Assembly: GCF_032854445.1 (NCBI RefSeq)
Contig: NC_088298.1
Coordinates: forward strand, 7,987,504-8,051,503
From: Liolophura sinensis
Taxonomy: Eukaryota; Mollusca; Polyplacophora; Chitonida; Chitonidae
Direction: 5' to 3'
Length of the DNA stretch: 64,000 nucleotides
In this document: one piece after another, positions 34,639 through 46,796 of the stretch
How positions within the stretch are numbered: the stretch's first letter is position 1
How the letters are laid out: the number at the start of each line of letters is the position of its first letter
Translations under genes and position numbers: made by a program
The notes under the pieces: model-generated
The model's input: the letters and a program-made list of their open reading frames with translations, nothing else
The model's database searches: none
What the model was told of the DNA's origin: nothing

Positions 34639-34756
34639 GCCTACAGCACCCGGTGTTCCCAGGCGGTCACCCATCCAAGTACTAACCGGGCTCGACGTTG
34701 CTTAATTTCGGTGTTCGGACGAGAACCGGTGTATTTAACGTGATATGGCCGTAGGC
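34639..34756 (-). rRNA. 5S rRNA, copy 90
   Basis: G51A plus the A24T/G21A haplotype of copy 83. Flank agg. Confidence 0.95.
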
Positions 34757-35027
34757 AGGTGCTTGGGTAAAACTTTACTATATATTTTTGGTGAAATAAA
34801 ATGCATGGAATATCAGAACAAGTGCACCAAACAGTGAAGAGGCTGGATGGCCGTTTGAACGAAGACAACAAACTCCCTGCCATCCCACGTCTGTCTTGGC
34901 TTAGATGGACCATGCAAGTCACGCTAGGGGCGATAACTCTTATCCACATTTAACCACCCACCATGGGTACATACATCTTTGTATTAATGCAGAAAAAGAA
35001 AAAAAAAAAAAAAAAAAGAGGTTGTTA

Positions 35028-35145
35028 GCCTACAGCACCCGGTGTTCCCAGGCGGTCACCCATCCAAGTACTAACCGGGCTCGACGTTGCTTAACTTCGG
35101 TGTTCGGACGAGAACCGGTGTTTTCAACGTGATATGGCCGTAGGC
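35028..35145 (-). rRNA. 5S rRNA, copy 91
   Basis: Consensus body. Flank acg. Confidence 0.97.
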
Positions 35146-35420
35146 ACGTGCTGGGGTAAAACTTTTCTATATATTGGTGGTTAAATAAATTGCATGGAAT
35201 ATCAGAACAAGTGCACCAAACAGTGAAGAGGCTGGATGGCCGTTTGAACGAAGACAACAAACTCCCTGCCATCCCACGTCTGTCTTGGCTTAGATGGACC
35301 ATACAAGTCACGCTAGGGGCGATAACTCATATCCACATTTCCCCACCCACCATGGGTACATACATCTTTGTATTAATGAAGAAAAAGTGAAAAAAAAAAA
35401 GAAAAAAAAAGAGGTTGCTA

Positions 35421-35538
35421 GCCTACAGCACCCGGTGTTCCCAGGCGGTCACCCATCCAAGTACTAACCGGGCTCGACGTTGCTTAACTTTGGTGTTCGG
35501 ACGAGAACCGGTGTTTTCAACGTGATATGGCCGTAGGC
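35421..35538 (-). rRNA. 5S rRNA, copy 92
   Basis: G48A. Flank agg. Confidence 0.97.
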
Positions 35539-35810
35539 AGGTACTGGGGTAAAACTTTTCTATATATTGGTGGTGAAATAAATTGCATGGAATATCAGAA
35601 CAAGTGCACCAAACAGTGAAGAGGCTGGATAGCCATTTGAACGAAGACAACAAACTCCCTGCCATCCCACGTCTGTCTTGGCTTAGATGGACCATACAAG
35701 TCACGCTAGGGGCGATAACTCATATCCATATTTCCCCACCCACCATGGGTACATACATCTTTGTATTAATGCAGAAAAAGAAAAAAAAAAAAAAAAAAAA
35801 GAGGTTGTTA

Positions 35811-35928
35811 GCCTACAGCACCCGGTGTTCCCAGGCGGTCACCCATCCAAGTACTAACCGGGCTCGACGTTGCTTAACCTCGGTGTTCGGACGAGAACCG
35901 GTGTTTTCATAGTGATATGGCCGTAGGC
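35811..35928 (-). rRNA. 5S rRNA, copy 93
   Basis: A50G, T19A and G18T. The same triple occurs in copy 118, 9.7 kb away. Flank acg. Confidence 0.95.
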
Positions 35929-36193
35929 ACGTGCTGGGGTAAAACTTTGCTATATATTGGTGGTGAAATAAAATGCATGGAATATCAGAAAAAGTGCACC
36001 AAACAGTGAAGAGGCTGGATGGCCGTTTGAACGAAGACAACAAACTCCCTGCCATCCCACGTCCTGTCTTGGCTTAGATGGACCATACAAGTCACGCTAG
36101 GGGCGATAACTCATATCCACATTTCCCCACCCACCATGGGTATATACATCTTGGTATTAATCAAGAAAAAGTGAAAAAAAAAAGAGGTTGCTG

Positions 36194-36311
36194 GCCTACA
36201 GCACCCGGTGTTCCCAGGCGGTCACCCATCCAAGTACTAACCGGGCTCGACGTTGCTTAACTTCGGTGTTCGGACGAGAACCGGTGTTTTCAACGTGATA
36301 TGGCCGTAGGC
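36194..36311 (-). rRNA. 5S rRNA, copy 94
   Basis: Consensus body. Flank acg. Trailer type GCTGGCC as in copy 120. Confidence 0.97.
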
Positions 36312-36575
36312 ACGTGCTGGGGTAAAACTTTGCTATATATTGGTGGTGAAATAAAATGCATGGAATATCAGAACAAGTGCACCAAACAGTGAAGAGGCTG
36401 GATGGCCGTTTGAACGAAGACAACAAACTCCCTGCCATCCCACGTCTGTCTTGGCTTAGATGGACCATACAAGTCACGCTAGGGGCAATAACTCATATCC
36501 ACATTTCCCCACCCACCATGGGTATATACATCGTTGTATTAATGAAGAAAAAGAGAAAAAAAAAAGAGGTTGCTA

Positions 36576-36693
36576 GCCCACAGCACCCGGTGTTACCAGG
36601 AGGTCACCCATCCAAGTACTAACCGGGCTCGACGTTGCTCAACCTCGGTGTTCGGACGAGAACCGGTGTTTTCAACGTGATATGGCCGTAGGC
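36576..36693 (-). rRNA. 5S rRNA, copy 95 (diverged)
   Basis: A115G (U-G wobble), G99T, G93T in box C, and A54G and A50G in box A. Closely related to copy 129. Flank acg. Confidence 0.93.
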
Positions 36694-36965
36694 ACGTGCT
36701 GGGGTAAAACTTTGCTATATATTGGTGGTGAAATGAAATGCATGGAATATCAGAACAAGTGCACCAAACAGTGAAGAGGCTGGATGGCCGTTTGAACGAA
36801 GACAACAAACTCCCTGCCATCCCACGTCTGTCTTGGCTTAGATGGGACCATACAAGTCACGCTAGGGGCGATAACTCATATCCACATTTCCCCACCCACC
36901 ATGGGTATATACATCTTGGTATTAATGAAGAAAAAGAGAAAAAAAAAAAAAAAAAAAGGTTGTTA

Positions 36966-37083
36966 GCCTACAGCACCCGGTGTTCCCAGGCGGTCACCCA
37001 TCCAAGTACTAACCGGGCTCGACGTTGCTTAACTTCGGTGTTCGGACGAGAACCGGTGTTTTCAACGTGATATGGCCGTAGGC
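36966..37083 (-). rRNA. 5S rRNA, copy 96
   Basis: Consensus body. Flank acg. Confidence 0.97.
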
Positions 37084-37356
37084 ACGTGCTGGGGTAAAAC
37101 TTTGCTATATATTGGTGGTGAAATAAAATGCATGGAATATCAGAACAAGTGCACCAAACAGTGAAGAGGCTGGATGGCCGTTTGAACGAAGACAACAAAC
37201 TCCCTGCCATCCCACGTCTGTCTTGGCTTAGATGGACCATACAAGTCACGCTAGGGGCGATAACTCATATCCACATTTCCCCACCCACCATGGGTACATA
37301 CATCTTTGTATTAATCAAGAAAAAGAGAAAAAGACAAAAAAAAATAGAGGTTGTTA

Positions 37357-37474
37357 GCCTACAGCACCCGGTGTTCAGAGGCGGTCACCCATCCAAGTAC
37401 TAACCGGGCTCGACGTTGCTAAACTTAGGTGTTCGGACGAGAACCGGTGTTTTCAACGTGATACGGCCGTAGGC
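37357..37474 (-). rRNA. 5S rRNA, copy 97 (diverged)
   Basis: G98T, G97C at the end of box C, A54T in box A, G48T and A11G. The changes are private to this copy. Candidate pseudogene. Flank acg. Confidence 0.92.
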
Positions 37475-37744
37475 ACGTGCTGGAGTAAAACTTTGCTATA
37501 TATTGGTGGTGAAATAAAATGCATGGAATATCAGAACAAGTGCACCAAACAGTGAAGAGGCTGGATGGCCGTTTGAACGAAGACAACAAACTCCCTGCCA
37601 TTCCACGTCCGTCTTGGCTTAGATGGACCATACAAGTCACGCTAGGGGCGATAACTCATATCCACATTTCCCCACCCACCATGGGTACATACATCTTTGT
37701 ATTAATGAAAAAAAAGAGAAAAAAAAAAAAAAAGGAGGTTGTTA

Positions 37745-37862
37745 GCCTACAGCACCCTGTGTTCCCAGGCGGTCACCCATCCAAGTACTAACCGGGCTGG
37801 ACGTTGCTTAACTTCGGTGTTCGGACGAGAACCGGTGTTTTCAACGTGATATGGCCGTAGGC
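37745..37862 (-). rRNA. 5S rRNA, copy 98
   Basis: C105A and G64C. Flank acg. Confidence 0.96.
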
Positions 37863-38136
37863 ACGTGCTGGGGTAAAACTTCGCTATATATTGGTGGTGA
37901 AATAAAATGCATGGAATATCAGAACAAATGCACCAAACAGTGAAGAGGCTGGATGGCCGTTTGAATGAAGACAACAAACTCCCTGCCATCCCACGTCTGT
38001 CTTGGCTTAGATGGACCATACAAGTCACGCTAGGGGCGATAACTCATATCCACATTTCCCCACCCACCATGGGTATATACATCTTTGTATTAATGAAGAA
38101 AAAGTGAAAAAAAAAGAAAAAAAAAAGAGGTTGCTA

Positions 38137-38254
38137 GCCTACAGCACCCGGTGTTCCCAGGCGGTCACCCATCCAAGTACTAACCGGGCTCGACGTTGCT
38201 TAACCTCGGTGTTCGGACGAGAACCGGTGTTTTCAACGTGATATGGCCGTAGGC
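38137..38254 (-). rRNA. 5S rRNA, copy 99
   Basis: A50G. Flank acg. Confidence 0.97.
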
Positions 38255-38527
38255 ACGTGCTGGGGTAAAACTTTGCTATATATTGGTGGTGAAATAAAAT
38301 GCATGGAATATCAGAACAAGTGCACCAAACAGTGAAGAGGCTGGATGGCCGTTTGAACGAAGACAACAAACTCCCTGCCATCCCACGTCTGTCTTGGCTT
38401 AGATGGACCATACAAGTCACGCTAGGGGCGATAACTCATATCCACATTTCCCCACCCACCAAGAGTACATACATCTTTGTATTAATGAAGAAAAAGAGAA
38501 AAAGAGAAAAAAAAACAGAGGTTGCTA

Positions 38528-38645
38528 GCCTACAGCACCCGGTGTTCCCAGGCGGTCACCCATCCAAGTACTAACCGGGCTCGACGTTGCTTAACTTCGG
38601 TGTTCGGACGAGAACCGGTGTATTTAACGTGATATGGCCGTAGGC
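38528..38645 (-). rRNA. 5S rRNA, copy 100
   Basis: A24T and G21A with the linked promoter haplotype of copy 83. Flank agg. Confidence 0.95.
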
Positions 38646-38916
38646 AGGTGCTTGGGTAAAACTTTACTATATATTTTTGGTGAAATAAAATGCATGGAAT
38701 ATCAGAACAAGTGCACCAAACAGTGAAGAGGCTGGATGGCCGTTTGAACGAAGACAACAAACTCCCTGCCATCCCACGTCTGTCTTGGCTTAGATGGACC
38801 ATGCAAGTCACGCTAGGGGCGATAACTCATATCCACATTTAACCACCCACCTTGGGTACATACATCTTTGTATTAATGCAGAAAAAGAAAAAAAAAAAAA
38901 AAAAAAGAGGTTGTTA

Positions 38917-39034
38917 GCCTACAGCACCCGGTGTTCCCAGGCGGTCACCCATCCAAGTACTAACCGGGCTCGACGTTGCTTAACTTCGGTGTTCGGACGA
39001 GAACCGGTGTTTTCAACGTGATATGGCCGTAGGC
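38917..39034 (-). rRNA. 5S rRNA, copy 101
   Basis: Consensus body. Flank acg. Confidence 0.97.
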
Positions 39035-39313
39035 ACGTGCTGGGGTAAAACTTTTCTATATATTGGTGGTGAAATAAAATGCATGGAATATCAGAACAAG
39101 TGCACCAAACAGTGAAGAGGCTGGATGGCCGTTTGAACGAAGACAACAAACTCCCTGCCATCCCACGTCTGTCTTGGCTTAGATGGACCATACAAGTCAC
39201 GCTAGGGGCGATAACTCATATCCACATTTCCCCACCCACCATGGGTATATACATCTTGGTATTAATGAAGAAAAAGTGAAAAAAAAAAAAAAAAAAAAAA
39301 AAAGAGGTTGCTA

Positions 39314-39431
39314 GCCTACAGCACCCGGTGTTCCCAGGCGGTCACCCATCCAAGTACAAACCGGGCTCGACGTTGTTTAACTTCGGTGTTCGGACGAGAA
39401 CCGGTGTTTTCAATGTGATATGGCCGTAGGC
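39314..39431 (-). rRNA. 5S rRNA, copy 102 (box A variant)
   Basis: A74T, G56A and G18A. Less diverged relative of copy 85. Flank agg. Confidence 0.95.
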
Positions 39432-39696
39432 AGGTGCTGGGGTAAAACTTTGCTATATATTGGTGGTGAAATAAAATGCATGGAATATCAGAACAAGCGC
39501 ACCAAACAGTGAAGAGGCTGGATGGCCGTTTGAACGAAGACAACAAACTCCCTGCCATCCCACGTCTGTCTTGGCTTAGATGGACCATACAAGTCACGCT
39601 AGGGGCGATAACTCATATCCACATTTCCCCACCCACCATGGGTACATACATCTTTGTATTAATGAAGAAAAAGAGAAAAAAAAAAAGAGGTTGTTA

Positions 39697-39814
39697 GCCT
39701 ACAGCACCCGGTGTTCCCAGGCGGTCACCCATCCAAGTACTAACCGGGCTCGACGTTGCTTAACTTCGGTGTTCGGACGAGAACCGGTGTTTTCAACGTG
39801 ATATGGCCGTAGGC
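39697..39814 (-). rRNA. 5S rRNA, copy 103
   Basis: Consensus body. Flank acg. Confidence 0.97.
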
Positions 39815-40081
39815 ACGTGCTGGGGTAAAACTTTGCTATATATTGGTGGTGAAATAAAATGCATGGAATATCAGAACAAGTGCACCAAACAGTGAAGAGG
39901 CTGGATGGCCGTTTGAACGAAGACAACAAACTCCCTGCCATCCCACGTCTGTCTTGGCTTAGATGGACCATACAAGTCACGCTAGGGGCGATAACTCATA
40001 TCCACATTTCCCCACCCACCATGGGTACATACATCTTTGTATTAATGAAAAAAAAAAAAAAAAAAAAAAAAGAGGTTGTTA

Positions 40082-40199
40082 GCCTACAGCACCCGGTGTT
40101 CCCAGGCGGTCACCCATCCAAGTACTATCCGGGATCGACGTTGCTTAACTTCGGTGTTCGGACGAGAACCGGTGTTTTCAACGTGATATGGCCGTAGGC
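40082..40199 (-). rRNA. 5S rRNA, copy 104
   Basis: T72A and G66T. Flank acg. Upstream spacer marker GAGACTGG at 40282 is shared with the spacer of copy 110. Confidence 0.96.
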
Positions 40200-40469
40200 A
40201 CGTGCTGGGGTAAAACTTTGCTATATATTGGTGGTGAAATAAAATGCATGGAATATCAGAACAAGTGCACCAAACAGTGAAGAGACTGGATGGCCGTTTG
40301 AACGAAGACAACAAACTCCCTGCCATCCCACGTCTGTCTTGGCTTAGATGGACCATACAAGTCACGCTAGGGGCGATAACTCATATCCACATTTCCCCAC
40401 CCACCATGGGTACATACATCTTTGTATTAATGAAAAAAAAGAGAAAAAAAAAAAAAAAGGAGGTTGTTA

Positions 40470-40587
40470 GCCTACAGCACCCGGTATTCCCAGGCGGTCA
40501 CCCATGCAAGTACTAACCGGGCTCGACGTTGCTTAACTTCGGTGTTCGGACGAGAACCGGTGTTTTCAACGTGATATGGCCGTAGGC
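40470..40587 (-). rRNA. 5S rRNA, copy 105
   Basis: C102T and G82C in box C. Identical in copy 111. Flank agg. Confidence 0.96.
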
Positions 40588-40860
40588 AGGTGCTGGGGTA
40601 AAACTTTTCTATATATTGGTGGTGAAATAAATTGCATGGAATATCAGAACAAGTGCACCAAACAGTGAAGAGGCTGGATGGCCGTTTGAACGAAGACAAC
40701 AAACTCCCTGCCATCCCATGTTTGTCCTGGCTTAGATGGACCATACAAGTCACGCTAGGGGCGATAACTCATATCCACATTTCCCCACCCACCAAGGGTA
40801 CATACATCTTTGTATTAATGAAGAAAAAGAGAAAAAGAGAAAAAAAAATAGAGGTTGCTA

Positions 40861-40978
40861 GCCTACAGCACCCGGTGTTCCCAGGCGGTCACCCATCCAA
40901 GTACTAACCAGGCTCGACGTTGCTTAACCTCGGTGTTCGGACAAGAACCGGTGTTTTCAACGTGATATGGCCGTAGGG
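40861..40978 (-). rRNA. 5S rRNA, copy 106
   Basis: C69T, A50G, C36T and G1C. The first nucleotide and its pairing with C118 are lost. Identical in copy 112. Flank acg. Confidence 0.94.
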
Positions 40979-41253
40979 ACGTGCTGGGGTAAAACTTTGC
41001 TATATATTGGTGGTGAAATAAAATGCATGGAATATCAGAACAAGTGCACCAAACAGTGAAGAGGCTGGATGGCCGTTTAAACGAAGACAACAAACTCCCT
41101 GCCATCCCACGTCTGTCTTGGCTTAGATGGACCATACAAGTCACGCTAGGGGCGATAACTCATATCCACATTTCCCCACCCACCATGGGTATATACATCT
41201 TGGTATTAATGAAGAAAAAGTGAAAAATAAAAGAAAAAAAAAAGAGGTTGCTA

Positions 41254-41371
41254 GCCTACAGCACCCGGTGTTCCCAGGCGGTCACCCATCCAAGTACTAA
41301 CCGGGCTCGACGTTGCTTAATTTCGGTGTTCGGACGAGAACCGGTGTTTTCAACGTGATATGGCCGTAGGC
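41254..41371 (-). rRNA. 5S rRNA, copy 107
   Basis: G51A. Identical in copy 113. Flank agg. Confidence 0.96.
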
Positions 41372-41644
41372 AGGTGCTGGGGTAAAACTTTGCTATATAT
41401 TGGTGGTGAAATAAAACGCATGGAATATCAGAACAAGTGCACCAAACAGTGAAGAGGCTGGATGGCCGTTTGAACGAAGACAACAAACTCCCTGCCATCC
41501 CACGTCTGTCTTGGCTTAGATGGACCATACAAGTCACGCTAGGGGCGATAACTCATATCCACATTTCCCCACCCACCATGGGTACATACATCTTTGTATT
41601 AATGAAGAAAAACAGAGAGAAAAAAAAAAAAAAAGAGGTTGTTA

Positions 41645-41762
41645 GCCTACAGCACCCGGTGTTCCCAGGAGGTCACCCATCCAAGTACTAACCGGGCTTG
41701 ACGTTGCTTAACTTCGGTGTTCGGACGAGAACCGGTGTTTTCAACGTGATATGGCCGTAGGC
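41645..41762 (-). rRNA. 5S rRNA, copy 108
   Basis: G93T in box C and G64A. Identical in copy 114. Flank acg. Confidence 0.96.
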
Positions 41763-42027
41763 ACGTGCTGGGGTAAAACTTTGCTATATATTGGTGGTGA
41801 AATAAAATGCATGGAATATCAGAACAAGTGCACCAAACAGTGAAGAGGCTGGATGGCCGTTTGAACGAAGACAACAAACTCCCTGCCATCCCACGTCTGT
41901 CTTGGCTTAGATGGACCATACAAGTCACGCTAGGGGCGATAACTCATATCCACATTTCCCCACCCACCATGGGTACATACATCTTTGTATTAATGAAGAA
42001 AAAGAGAAAAAAAAAAAGAGGTTGTTA

Positions 42028-42145
42028 GCCTACAGCACCCGGTGTTCCCAGGCGGTCACCCATCCAAGTACTAACCGGGCTCGACGTTGCTTAACTTCGG
42101 TGTTCGGACGAGAACCGGTGTTTTCAACGTGATATGGCCGTAGGC
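42028..42145 (-). rRNA. 5S rRNA, copy 109
   Basis: Consensus body. Flank agg, then GCTGAGG and CTTTACTATA changes in the promoter region. Identical in copy 115. Confidence 0.97.
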
Positions 42146-42408
42146 AGGTGCTGAGGTAAATCTTTACTATATATTGGTGGTGAAATAAAATGCATGGAAT
42201 ATCAGAACAAGTGCGCCAAACAGTGAAGAGGCTGGATGGCCGTTTGAACGAAGACAACAAACTCCCTGCCATCCCACGTCTGTCTTGGCTTAGATGGACC
42301 ATACAAGTCACGCTAGGGGCGATAACTCATATCCACATTTCCCCACCCACCATGGGTACATACATCTTTGTATTAATGAAGAAAAAGAGAAAAAAAAAGA
42401 TGTTGTTA

Positions 42409-42526
42409 GCCTACAGCACCCGGTGTTCCCAGGCGGTCACCCATCCAAGTACTAACCGGGCTCGACGTTGCTTAACTTCGGTGTTCGGATGAGAGCCGGT
42501 GTTTTCAACGTGATATGGCCGTAGGC
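42409..42526 (-). rRNA. 5S rRNA, copy 110
   Basis: G37A and T32C. Identical in copy 116. Flank agg. Confidence 0.96.
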
Positions 42527-42796
42527 AGGTGCTGGGGTAAAACTTTGCTATATATTGGTGGTGAAATAAAATGCATGGAATATCAGAACAAGTGCACCAA
42601 ACAGTGAAGAGACTGGATGGCCGTTTGAACGAAGACAACAAACTCCCTGCCATCCCACGTCTGTCTTGGCTTAGATGGACCATACAAGTCACGCTAGGGG
42701 CGATAACTCATATCCACATTTCCCCACCCACCATGGGTACATACATCTTTGTATTAATGAAAAAAAAGAGAAAAAAAAAAAAAAAGGAGGTTGTTA

Positions 42797-42914
42797 GCCT
42801 ACAGCACCCGGTATTCCCAGGCGGTCACCCATGCAAGTACTAACCGGGCTCGACGTTGCTTAACTTCGGTGTTCGGACGAGAACCGGTGTTTTCAACGTG
42901 ATATGGCCGTAGGC
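42797..42914 (-). rRNA. 5S rRNA, copy 111
   Basis: C102T and G82C; exact repeat of copy 105 at 2327 bp. Flank agg. Confidence 0.96.
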
Positions 42915-43187
42915 AGGTGCTGGGGTAAAACTTTTCTATATATTGGTGGTGAAATAAATTGCATGGAATATCAGAACAAGTGCACCAAACAGTGAAGAGG
43001 CTGGATGGCCGTTTGAACGAAGACAACAAACTCCCTGCCATCCCATGTTTGTCCTGGCTTAGATGGACCATACAAGTCACGCTAGGGGCGATAACTCATA
43101 TCCACATTTCCCCACCCACCAAGGGTACATACATCTTTGTATTAATGAAGAAAAAGAGAAAAAGAGAAAAAAAAATAGAGGTTGCTA

Positions 43188-43305
43188 GCCTACAGCACCC
43201 GGTGTTCCCAGGCGGTCACCCATCCAAGTACTAACCAGGCTCGACGTTGCTTAACCTCGGTGTTCGGACAAGAACCGGTGTTTTCAACGTGATATGGCCG
43301 TAGGG
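43188..43305 (-). rRNA. 5S rRNA, copy 112
   Basis: C69T, A50G, C36T and G1C; repeat of copy 106. Flank acg. Confidence 0.94.
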
Positions 43306-43580
43306 ACGTGCTGGGGTAAAACTTTGCTATATATTGGTGGTGAAATAAAATGCATGGAATATCAGAACAAGTGCACCAAACAGTGAAGAGGCTGGATGGC
43401 CGTTTAAACGAAGACAACAAACTCCCTGCCATCCCACGTCTGTCTTGGCTTAGATGGACCATACAAGTCACGCTAGGGGCGATAACTCATATCCACATTT
43501 CCCCACCCACCATGGGTATATACATCTTGGTATTAATGAAGAAAAAGTGAAAAATAAAAGAAAAAAAAAAGAGGTTGCTA

Positions 43581-43698
43581 GCCTACAGCACCCGGTGTTC
43601 CCAGGCGGTCACCCATCCAAGTACTAACCGGGCTCGACGTTGCTTAATTTCGGTGTTCGGACGAGAACCGGTGTTTTCAACGTGATATGGCCGTAGGC
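43581..43698 (-). rRNA. 5S rRNA, copy 113
   Basis: G51A; repeat of copy 107. Flank agg. Confidence 0.96.
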
Positions 43699-43971
43699 AG
43701 GTGCTGGGGTAAAACTTTGCTATATATTGGTGGTGAAATAAAACGCATGGAATATCAGAACAAGTGCACCAAACAGTGAAGAGGCTGGATGGCCGTTTGA
43801 ACGAAGACAACAAACTCCCTGCCATCCCACGTCTGTCTTGGCTTAGATGGACCATACAAGTCACGCTAGGGGCGATAACTCATATCCACATTTCCCCACC
43901 CACCATGGGTACATACATCTTTGTATTAATGAAGAAAAACAGAGAGAAAAAAAAAAAAAAAGAGGTTGTTA

Positions 43972-44089
43972 GCCTACAGCACCCGGTGTTCCCAGGAGGT
44001 CACCCATCCAAGTACTAACCGGGCTTGACGTTGCTTAACTTCGGTGTTCGGACGAGAACCGGTGTTTTCAACGTGATATGGCCGTAGGC
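43972..44089 (-). rRNA. 5S rRNA, copy 114
   Basis: G93T and G64A; repeat of copy 108. Flank acg. Confidence 0.96.
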
Positions 44090-44354
44090 ACGTGCTGGGG
44101 TAAAACTTTGCTATATATTGGTGGTGAAATAAAATGCATGGAATATCAGAACAAGTGCACCAAACAGTGAAGAGGCTGGATGGCCGTTTGAACGAAGACA
44201 ACAAACTCCCTGCCATCCCACGTCTGTCTTGGCTTAGATGGACCATACAAGTCACGCTAGGGGCGATAACTCATATCCACATTTCCCCACCCACCATGGG
44301 TACATACATCTTTGTATTAATGAAGAAAAAGAGAAAAAAAAAAAGAGGTTGTTA

Positions 44355-44472
44355 GCCTACAGCACCCGGTGTTCCCAGGCGGTCACCCATCCAAGTACTA
44401 ACCGGGCTCGACGTTGCTTAACTTCGGTGTTCGGACGAGAACCGGTGTTTTCAACGTGATATGGCCGTAGGC
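44355..44472 (-). rRNA. 5S rRNA, copy 115
   Basis: Consensus body; repeat of copy 109. Flank agg. Confidence 0.97.
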
Positions 44473-44735
44473 AGGTGCTGAGGTAAATCTTTACTATATA
44501 TTGGTGGTGAAATAAAATGCATGGAATATCAGAACAAGTGCGCCAAACAGTGAAGAGGCTGGATGGCCGTTTGAACGAAGACAACAAACTCCCTGCCATC
44601 CCACGTCTGTCTTGGCTTAGATGGACCATACAAGTCACGCTAGGGGCGATAACTCATATCCACATTTCCCCACCCACCATGGGTACATACATCTTTGTAT
44701 TAATGAAGAAAAAGAGAAAAAAAAAGATGTTGTTA

Positions 44736-44853
44736 GCCTACAGCACCCGGTGTTCCCAGGCGGTCACCCATCCAAGTACTAACCGGGCTCGACGTTGCTT
44801 AACTTCGGTGTTCGGATGAGAGCCGGTGTTTTCAACGTGATATGGCCGTAGGC
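44736..44853 (-). rRNA. 5S rRNA, copy 116
   Basis: G37A and T32C; repeat of copy 110. Flank agg. Confidence 0.96.
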
Positions 44854-45124
44854 AGGTGCTGGGGTAAAACTTTGCTATATATTGGTGGTGAAATAAAATG
44901 CATGGAATATCAGAACAAGTGCACCAAACAGTGAAGAGGCTGGATGGCCGTTTGAACGAAGACAACAAACTCCCTGCCATCCCACGTCTGTCTTGGCTTA
45001 GATGGACCATACAAGTCACGCTAGGGGCGATAACTCATATCCACATTTCCCCACCCACCATGGGTACATACATCTTTGTATTAATGAAGAAAAAGAGAAA
45101 AAAAAAAAAAAAAAGAGGTTGTTA

Positions 45125-45242
45125 GCCTACAGCACCCGGTGTTCCCAGGCGGTCACCCATCCAAGTACTATCCGGGTTCGACGTTGCTTAACTTCGGTGT
45201 TCGGACGAGAACCGGTGTTTTCAACGTGATATGGCCGTAGGC
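45125..45242 (-). rRNA. 5S rRNA, copy 117
   Basis: T72A and G66A. Flank acg. Confidence 0.96.
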
Positions 45243-45514
45243 ACGTGCTGGGGTAAAACTTTGCTATATATTGGTGGTGAAATAAAATGCATGGAATATC
45301 AGAACAAGTGCACCAAACAGTGAAGAGGCTGGATGGCCGTTTGAACGAAGACAACAAACTCCCTGCCATCCCACGTCTGTCTTGGCTTAGATGGACCATA
45401 CAAGTCACGCTAGGGGCGATAACTCATATCCACATTTCCCCACCCACCATGGGTACATACATCTTTGTATTAATGCAGAAAAAGAAAAAAAAAAAAAAAA
45501 AAAAGAGGTTGTTA

Positions 45515-45632
45515 GCCTACAGCACCCGGTGTTCCCAGGCGGTCACCCATCCAAGTACTAACCGGGCTCGACGTTGCTTAACCTCGGTGTTCGGACGAGA
45601 ACCGGTGTTTTCATAGTGATATGGCCGTAGGC
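45515..45632 (-). rRNA. 5S rRNA, copy 118
   Basis: A50G, T19A and G18T, as in copy 93. Flank acg. Confidence 0.95.
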
Positions 45633-45906
45633 ACGTGCTGGGGTAAAACTTTGCTATATATTGGTGGTGAAATAAAATGCATGGAATATCAGAACAAGTG
45701 CACCAAACAGTGAAGAGGCTGGATGGCCGTTTGAACGAAGACAACAAACTCCCTGCCATCCCACGTCTGTCTTGGCTTAGATGGACCATACAAGTCACGC
45801 TAGGGGCGATAACTCATATCCACATTTCCCCACCCACCATGGGTACATACATCTTTGTATTAATGCAGAAAAAGAAAAAAAAAAAAAAAAAAAGAAGAGG
45901 TTGTTA

Positions 45907-46024
45907 GCCTACAGCACCCGGTGTTCCCAGGCGGTCACCCATCCAAGTACTAACCGGGCTCGACGTTGTTTAACCTCGGTGTTCGGACAAGAACCGGTGT
46001 TTTCAACGTGATATGGCCGTAGGC
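45907..46024 (-). rRNA. 5S rRNA, copy 119 (box A variant)
   Basis: G56A, A50G and C36T. Flank agg. Confidence 0.95.
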
Positions 46025-46288
46025 AGGTGCTGGGGTAAAACTTTGCTATATATTGGTGGTGAAATAAAATGCATGGAATATCAGAACAAGTGCACCAAAC
46101 AGTGAAGAGGCTGGATGGCCGTTTGAACGAAGACAACAAACTCCCTGCCATCCCACGTCTGTCTTGGCTTAGATGGACCATACAAGTCACGCTAGGGGCG
46201 ATAACTCATATCCACATTTCCCCACCCACCATGGGTATATACATCTTGGTATTAATCAAGAAAAAGTGAAAAAAAAAAGAGGTTGCTG

Positions 46289-46406
46289 GCCTACAGCACC
46301 CGGTGTTCCCAGGCGGTCACCCATCCAAGTACTAACCGGGCTCGACGTTGCTTAACTTCGGTGTTCGGACGAGAACCGGTGTTTTCAACGTGATATGGCC
46401 GTAGGC
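46289..46406 (-). rRNA. 5S rRNA, copy 120
   Basis: Consensus body. Flank acg. Confidence 0.97.
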
Positions 46407-46678
46407 ACGTGCTGGGGTAAAACTTTGCTATATATTGGTGGTGAAATAAAATGCATGGAATATCAGAACAAGTGCACCAAACAGTGAAGAGGCTGGATGG
46501 CCGTTTGAACGAAGACAACAAACTCCCTGCCATCCCACGTCTGTCTTGGCTTAGATGGACCATACAAGTCACGCTAGGGGCGATAACTCATATCCACATT
46601 TCCCCACCCACCATGGGTACATACATCTTGGTATTAATAAAGAAAAAGAGAGAGAAAAAAAAAAAAAAGAGGTTGTTA

Positions 46679-46796
46679 GCCTACAGCACCCGGTGTTCCC
46701 AGGCGGTCACCCATCCAAGTACTAACCGGGCTCGACGTTGCTTAACCTCTGTGTTCGGACGAGAACCGGTGTTTTCAACGTGATATGGCCATAGGC
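46679..46796 (-). rRNA. 5S rRNA, copy 121
   Basis: A50G, C47A, and C6T (U-G wobble in the terminal helix). Flank acg. Confidence 0.95.

Larger units (their letters stand above)
31134..35145. repeat. Seven-unit offset duplication (2722 bp)
   Basis: Copies 81-84 correspond to 88-91 at 2722-2723 bp, including the rare A24T/G21A haplotype with its promoter changes. Part of it (copies 83-85) appears a third time at copies 100-102. Confidence 0.8.
40202..44855. repeat. Tandem duplication of a 2327-bp, six-unit block
   Basis: Copies 105-110 and 111-116 are repeated with a constant offset of 2327 bp at all six genes. A-tract lengths are the same and I see no difference between the two blocks by eye. 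The internal junction lies in the spacer between 42529 and 42610, where the flank is that of copy 116 but the next marker (GAGACTGG) is that of copy 104. Confidence 0.88.
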
